DNA of 64,000 bases from NCBI GenBank assembly GCA_013285855.1, contig JABDGW010000001.1:6424-70423 (forward strand), read 5' to 3'. Under the pieces are notes generated by a model, which was not told the DNA's origin, did not search any database, and saw nothing but the letters and a program-made list of their open reading frames with translations. A program made the translations under genes and the position numbers. Below, piece by piece: positions 59,833 through 64,000 of this stretch. This stretch comes from Bacteroidota bacterium. Lineage in GTDB: Bacteria > Bacteroidota > Bacteroidia > Chitinophagales > Chitinophagaceae. Within the stretch, counting starts at the first letter, position 1. Each line of letters starts with the position of its first letter.

Positions 59833-62805
59833 ATGCTATATACCGAATTTAATAGAGGGTCAGAATGGAGAAAATGGGATTTACATGTCCACACACCTCT
59901 TTCTTATCATCAGGCTTTTCCCAATTGGGATGACTACATCAAAGAACTTAAAGAGAAATCTGTCGACCATGGAATCGAAGTAATGGGGGTTACGGATTAT
60001 TTTTCAACAGATGGATATGAAAAGCTTTTAGAAGAGTGCGAACCTGACTTTAAGGATACAAACCCGCGAATAAAGCTTTCAAACGGACAGAGCTTGTTCT
60101 TAATACCTATCGTTGAATTACGCCTTGATAATTTTACAGATGATTCAAGTTCTGTAAACATTCACATAGCCTTTTCTCCAGAAATTCTACCATCAACAAT
60201 TAAAGACAGTTTTTTAGAAAAGCTTGATATTACGTATCAAGGCAAAACTTTACAATGTAAGGAAAGTGATCTAATTAAAATTGGTCATGCTGAAGAGAAT
60301 AACGGTTCTTTCAATGTAAATCTAAATATCTCAAGTCTTAATGACACTCAGAAGAAGCAGTTAATAAGAAAAGCCCAGAGTATAATCACTTTTTCAAGTT
60401 CATCATTTGAGGACAAACTTTATAGTTTCGAAAAAACTCTTGAAGATGCGGGCATTCATAAAAACAGCTATTTAATTTTGATAGCAAATAAAGGTCATGG
60501 CGGCTTAGATGGTTTTAAATGGGTTGATTCGTCTAGAAATATTTCAAGAGCTGGAATAATCCGTCAAAATTTATTACATCTTTCTGACATATGCTTCTCA
60601 AACAACACTGACGATATCAAATTCCTTTGTGGCGAAAAACCAGGTACATCAAAACAGGAAATAATTTCAAGATTTAGATCAATTAAGCCGTGTATTTGGG
60701 GATCTGATGCTCACGATGTAAAAAACTTATTTTCACCTTCTAATGGAGCGACCAAGGATTATACCTGGATTAAGGCTGATCCAACATTTGAAGGCTTGAG
60801 ACAAACACTGTTTGAACCAAACGACAGAGTGAAAATTCAGACCTTGAAGCCAGATGTCAAAAATGAGCGATACATAATATCTGAATTACAATTTAATGAT
60901 AAAGACGAGTTGTTTGGGAGCCAAACTATAGCGTTAAATGAAAATTTGAATGCTATTATTGGAGGTAAATCATCCGGAAAATCACTGCTCTTATACACAG
61001 CAGCGAAGAGCATTGACCCCGAACAAGTGAAACACACTTCTGAGCGTCTAAAATTTGACGGCTATCAATTTGAGAAGTCTTTTGAATTTGAAGTCATTTG
61101 GAAGAATGGAGATCGGGATAATTTTAATGATCCGCTTAACAAACAGCATGCGATTACTTATATACCACAACTTTACATTAATTATTTGGTTGAAAGAGAT
61201 AATAAAGAAGATTTAAACAGTCTAATAAGAAGCATATTACTTCAAGATTCAGACTTTAAACAATTTTACGAAGCGCAAGCAAATACTATTCGAGATTTGA
61301 ATAATGAAATAGAACAAATACTTTCCAATTATTTACAGACACGAGTAAAATATAATGATCTACTTCAAAAATTAAAGCAAGTTGGCAAATCCGATGCAAT
61401 TGATAAAGGAATCTCTGCGATAAAAACTGAGATTCAAAAGGGTCAAAAGGCAGTAAATTTTTCGGCTAGTGAATCTGAAGAATATAATAAACTAGCAAAA
61501 GAAAATTCCGAATTAAAATCTTCCAACTCCAATTTAAGTAAACAGAAAAGCGTATTAGAGAAAATAGTAAGTCAAGTTGAATTCCATCAAAAATCTCTCT
61601 TCGGAGAAAAAGAATCTGGAGATAGTTATTACATAAAAGGAGAAGTGAATAAAATTCTTGATGAACTAACCGAAATCCCAGATTATATATCACAAATTAT
61701 TACGAAGCTTTCAGCTGATTATCAAAACATGATAACTAATCTCAAAACGGAAATTCGAACTAGTAATAATGACCAAAACATCAAAACTATAAATGACAGA
61801 TTAAAAGAAATTGAAGGATTGCTGAAACCATATTTAGATAAATTAGCTGGTCAACAAGAACTTAAAAAGTTAACGGAACGCCTAGATAACGAATTACAAA
61901 AAAAAGAGCAAGCACTCAATCTTGAAAAGCAATTAGCAACTGTCAAATACGATTATGATAATTTGCGACAACGAACGTCCGAGCTTCTAAATAAAAGATT
62001 AGGCATTTATAAGACAGTAATCAATAAAATAAATACTTCAAAAAATAACATTGCGCAAGGTATCACTTTGACCTCTCGACTAATCTATAAAAGAAGCAAT
62101 TTTGATTTTTATGATCAGGCTAACAAAGTCGCAATACCGAGAGATCATTATTTCAATACTTTATTTGAAGGTGATCTCGTTAAATACGATTTAATATCTC
62201 CATTATATTCCCAATTTTTAAGGGTAAGTGATGGCAAATTGTTAGTGGGTGACAAAGAGCAAATTCCTTTAAGGCAAGGAGTTCTATTAGAAGAAGTGTT
62301 GAAAGGTTTAATCAAAGACAACTTCGAGATAGATTATACTGTCAAATATAAATCTGATGATCTTTTGAGTATGTCACCAGGAAAAAAAGGAACAGTGCTA
62401 TTGATCTTATTTTTACAAATAAGTTCTTCAGAATACCCTATATTAATCGACCAGCCAGAAGATAATCTTGATAACAGAACTATATATGACTTGCTTTGTC
62501 AAATAATAAAAGAAAAAAAGAAAGAAAGACAAATAATTATCGTATCACATAACGCTAATCTTGTAGTTGCAACAGATACCGAAAATATCATTGTTGCAAA
62601 TCAAGAAGGACAAGAATCACCAATCAAAGAAGGGCACTTTCGATTTGAATATGTAAACGGTTCTTTAGAGCACACCTTTGAAAGAAACGATAGTGGTTTA
62701 ACTATACTGGAACAAAAGGGCATAAGAGAACATGTTTGTGATATTCTAGAAGGTGGCAATGAAGCTTTCAAACAGCGAGAATATAAGTATTCTATAAAGG
62801 ATTGA
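59833..62805 (+). CDS. TrlF-like PHP-domain/SMC-like AAA ATPase (candidate defence protein)
   Basis: N-terminal PHP KWDLHVHTPLSYHQAF...GVTDYFSTDGYE and WGSDAHDVKNL; Walker A IIGGKSSGKSLLLYTAA; long coiled coil; ABC-type DQPEDNLDNRTIYDLL and IIIVSHNANLVVATD. Confidence 0.85.
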   Translation: MLYTEFNRGSEWRKWDLHVHTPLSYHQAFPNWDDYIKELKEKSVDHGIEVMGVTDYFSTDGYEKLLEECEPDFKDTNPRIKLSNGQSLFLIPIVELRLDNFTDDSSSVNIHIAFSPEILPSTIKDSFLEKLDITYQGKTLQCKESDLIKIGHAEENNGSFNVNLNISSLNDTQKKQLIRKAQSIITFSSSSFEDKLYSFEKTLEDAGIHKNSYLILIANKGHGGLDGFKWVDSSRNISRAGIIRQNLLHLSDICFSNNTDDIKFLCGEKPGTSKQEIISRFRSIKPCIWGSDAHDVKNLFSPSNGATKDYTWIKADPTFEGLRQTLFEPNDRVKIQTLKPDVKNERYIISELQFNDKDELFGSQTIALNENLNAIIGGKSSGKSLLLYTAAKSIDPEQVKHTSERLKFDGYQFEKSFEFEVIWKNGDRDNFNDPLNKQHAITYIPQLYINYLVERDNKEDLNSLIRSILLQDSDFKQFYEAQANTIRDLNNEIEQILSNYLQTRVKYNDLLQKLKQVGKSDAIDKGISAIKTEIQKGQKAVNFSASESEEYNKLAKENSELKSSNSNLSKQKSVLEKIVSQVEFHQKSLFGEKESGDSYYIKGEVNKILDELTEIPDYISQIITKLSADYQNMITNLKTEIRTSNNDQNIKTINDRLKEIEGLLKPYLDKLAGQQELKKLTERLDNELQKKEQALNLEKQLATVKYDYDNLRQRTSELLNKRLGIYKTVINKINTSKNNIAQGITLTSRLIYKRSNFDFYDQANKVAIPRDHYFNTLFEGDLVKYDLISPLYSQFLRVSDGKLLVGDKEQIPLRQGVLLEEVLKGLIKDNFEIDYTVKYKSDDLLSMSPGKKGTVLLILFLQISSSEYPILIDQPEDNLDNRTIYDLLCQIIKEKKKERQIIIVSHNANLVVATDTENIIVANQEGQESPIKEGHFRFEYVNGSLEHTFERNDSGLTILEQKGIREHVCDILEGGNEAFKQREYKYSIKD

Positions 62806-63086
62806 TGATTATAAACAAGATTATACCCATAGATAACAATGAATACTTCTTTAAATAATCATCTCAATCGTAGTGCATTTAACATTGAAATATCCCAGCT
62901 CTCCGTAGAATGCCCGTTGCTCTCCGTATGTCTTCGACTACGGAGGCAAATGAAAAGCCAGATTGCATCTGGAGTTAGAATACAGAACATTAAATGAAGA
63001 AATCCGTAGTTGCAAACTGCGTAATGATATATCTGATCTCAAGGGTTTACCGGTTAAAAATCAATTGCTGTTCTTACTTTTGTAAT

Positions 63087-64000
63087 ATGAGTACCGGCGT
63101 GGAGCGGCTACCCGCATGTAGAATACTTCTTTCCACAAGCATACGAAACAAAATTGCGAATGCCTGTTATATACTTGCCGCATTACTTTTTAGCTGTAAA
63201 TTATTTGCACAGAAAGAATTAATAGTACCGCCTGCAAAATTTATTTCTACAGTTCCGTTTACACAACTTACAGGTGGCATTATCATTTTGCATGCAACGC
63301 TCGACGATTTTAAAGATACACTCAACTTCGTGCTTGGCACCGGCAGCGGTGGGATCTCGCTGAATTCGTTAACCTGCGCTTATTATCATTTAACAACGGT
63401 GCCCAGCGATAAAACAGTGCGTGGTGTAGCCGGCGCGAAAAAAGCATCCTTTGCGAATGATCATACCTTGCATTTCAAAGGTATAACCGTAGACAGCCTT
63501 GATTTTCATATCAACGATTATGAGAGTTTATCCAGTACTTACGGTATAAAAATAGATGGCATAATGGGTCTTAGTTTTTTACGACGGTATGTGGTAGCTC
63601 TTGATTATGATAAAATGGAAATGGCAGTTTTTGAACCCGGCAGTTACCAATACCCTGAGGGCGGTTATCTATTGAAACAAAACTTTTCAAATATACCCAA
63701 AGAGATCGTTGAGGTTAATGATAATACTGATGTACGTAGCCAGTTTTATTTTGATACCGGTTCAGGCTTATGTTTATTGATGACGGATGACTTCATCGAA
63801 GACAGTGCAATCTTTAAAAATAAAAGAAAACTTTATGCTGTAAACGGTCTGAGTTTCGGAGGAACAGTTCCCATGACGCTTTCCGTAGTGAAGGAAATTA
63901 AACTTGGGCCCTACAGTTTTCGTGATGTTCCGGTGTATAAATTTAAAGATCAGTATGGAGTAATTTCCTATCCTGATGTGAGCGGCGTATTGGGGAATGA
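63087..64000 (+). CDS. Retropepsin-like aspartyl protease family protein, partial (runs off window end)
   Basis: Open frame from ATG 63087: signal peptide ...YILAALLFSCKLFAQKE, ...FTQLTGGIIILHATLDDFKDTLNFVLGTGSGGISLNS..., GIMGLSFLRRYVVALDYDKMEM, FYFDTGSGLCLL. Confidence 0.75.
   Translation, partial: MSTGVERLPACRILLSTSIRNKIANACYILAALLFSCKLFAQKELIVPPAKFISTVPFTQLTGGIIILHATLDDFKDTLNFVLGTGSGGISLNSLTCAYYHLTTVPSDKTVRGVAGAKKASFANDHTLHFKGITVDSLDFHINDYESLSSTYGIKIDGIMGLSFLRRYVVALDYDKMEMAVFEPGSYQYPEGGYLLKQNFSNIPKEIVEVNDNTDVRSQFYFDTGSGLCLLMTDDFIEDSAIFKNKRKLYAVNGLSFGGTVPMTLSVVKEIKLGPYSFRDVPVYKFKDQYGVISYPDVSGVLGN

Overview
The window looks like a Bacteroidota chromosome, probably Chitinophagaceae-like. I infer this from gene content, an AT-rich ATG/TTG-start style, a type IX secretion C-terminal domain, a B12-dependent RNR and GGGP synthase. 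Most of it is ordinary core or housekeeping sequence: the tail of a carotenoid cluster (idi, crtD-like, cruF-like, crtZ-like), trpS, acyl-CoA dehydrogenase, Fur, SCO1, Lrp, rhamnose catabolism, a PaaZ-like protein, dxs, a LytS/LytTR pair, nrdJ, ppk2, mscL, scpA, GH116, an ECF sigma factor, guaB, pyrG and mdh. The most interesting signals lie between or inside these genes. (1) At 8797-8968 there is a ~171-nt tRNA-like RNA candidate with a 7-bp acceptor stem, D-arm and perfect T-arm, but ~99 nt inserted where the variable arm should be, followed by a strong terminator. (2) At 32568-32798 there is a 21-bp-period tandem array with a conserved half and a variable half, upstream of an unknown secreted or structural-type gene. 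(3) At 32898-34181 a single gene is bounded tightly by inverted repeats that include its stop codon, so it looks like a mobile cassette. (4) A TrlF-type PHP/SMC-like ATPase (candidate defence gene) sits at 59833-62805 in a decayed island. (5) A NarL-type response regulator is split by one in-frame TGA at 44007. (6) A SixA phosphatase appears to start at an ATC codon. (7) A 43-aa lipoprotein at 18558-18689 was missed by the ORF track. (8) A short terminated RNA or leader lies at 9730-9886. (9) A retropepsin-like protease at the right edge has its first catalytic Asp replaced by Gly. All family names come from reading the protein sequences; no database search was run.
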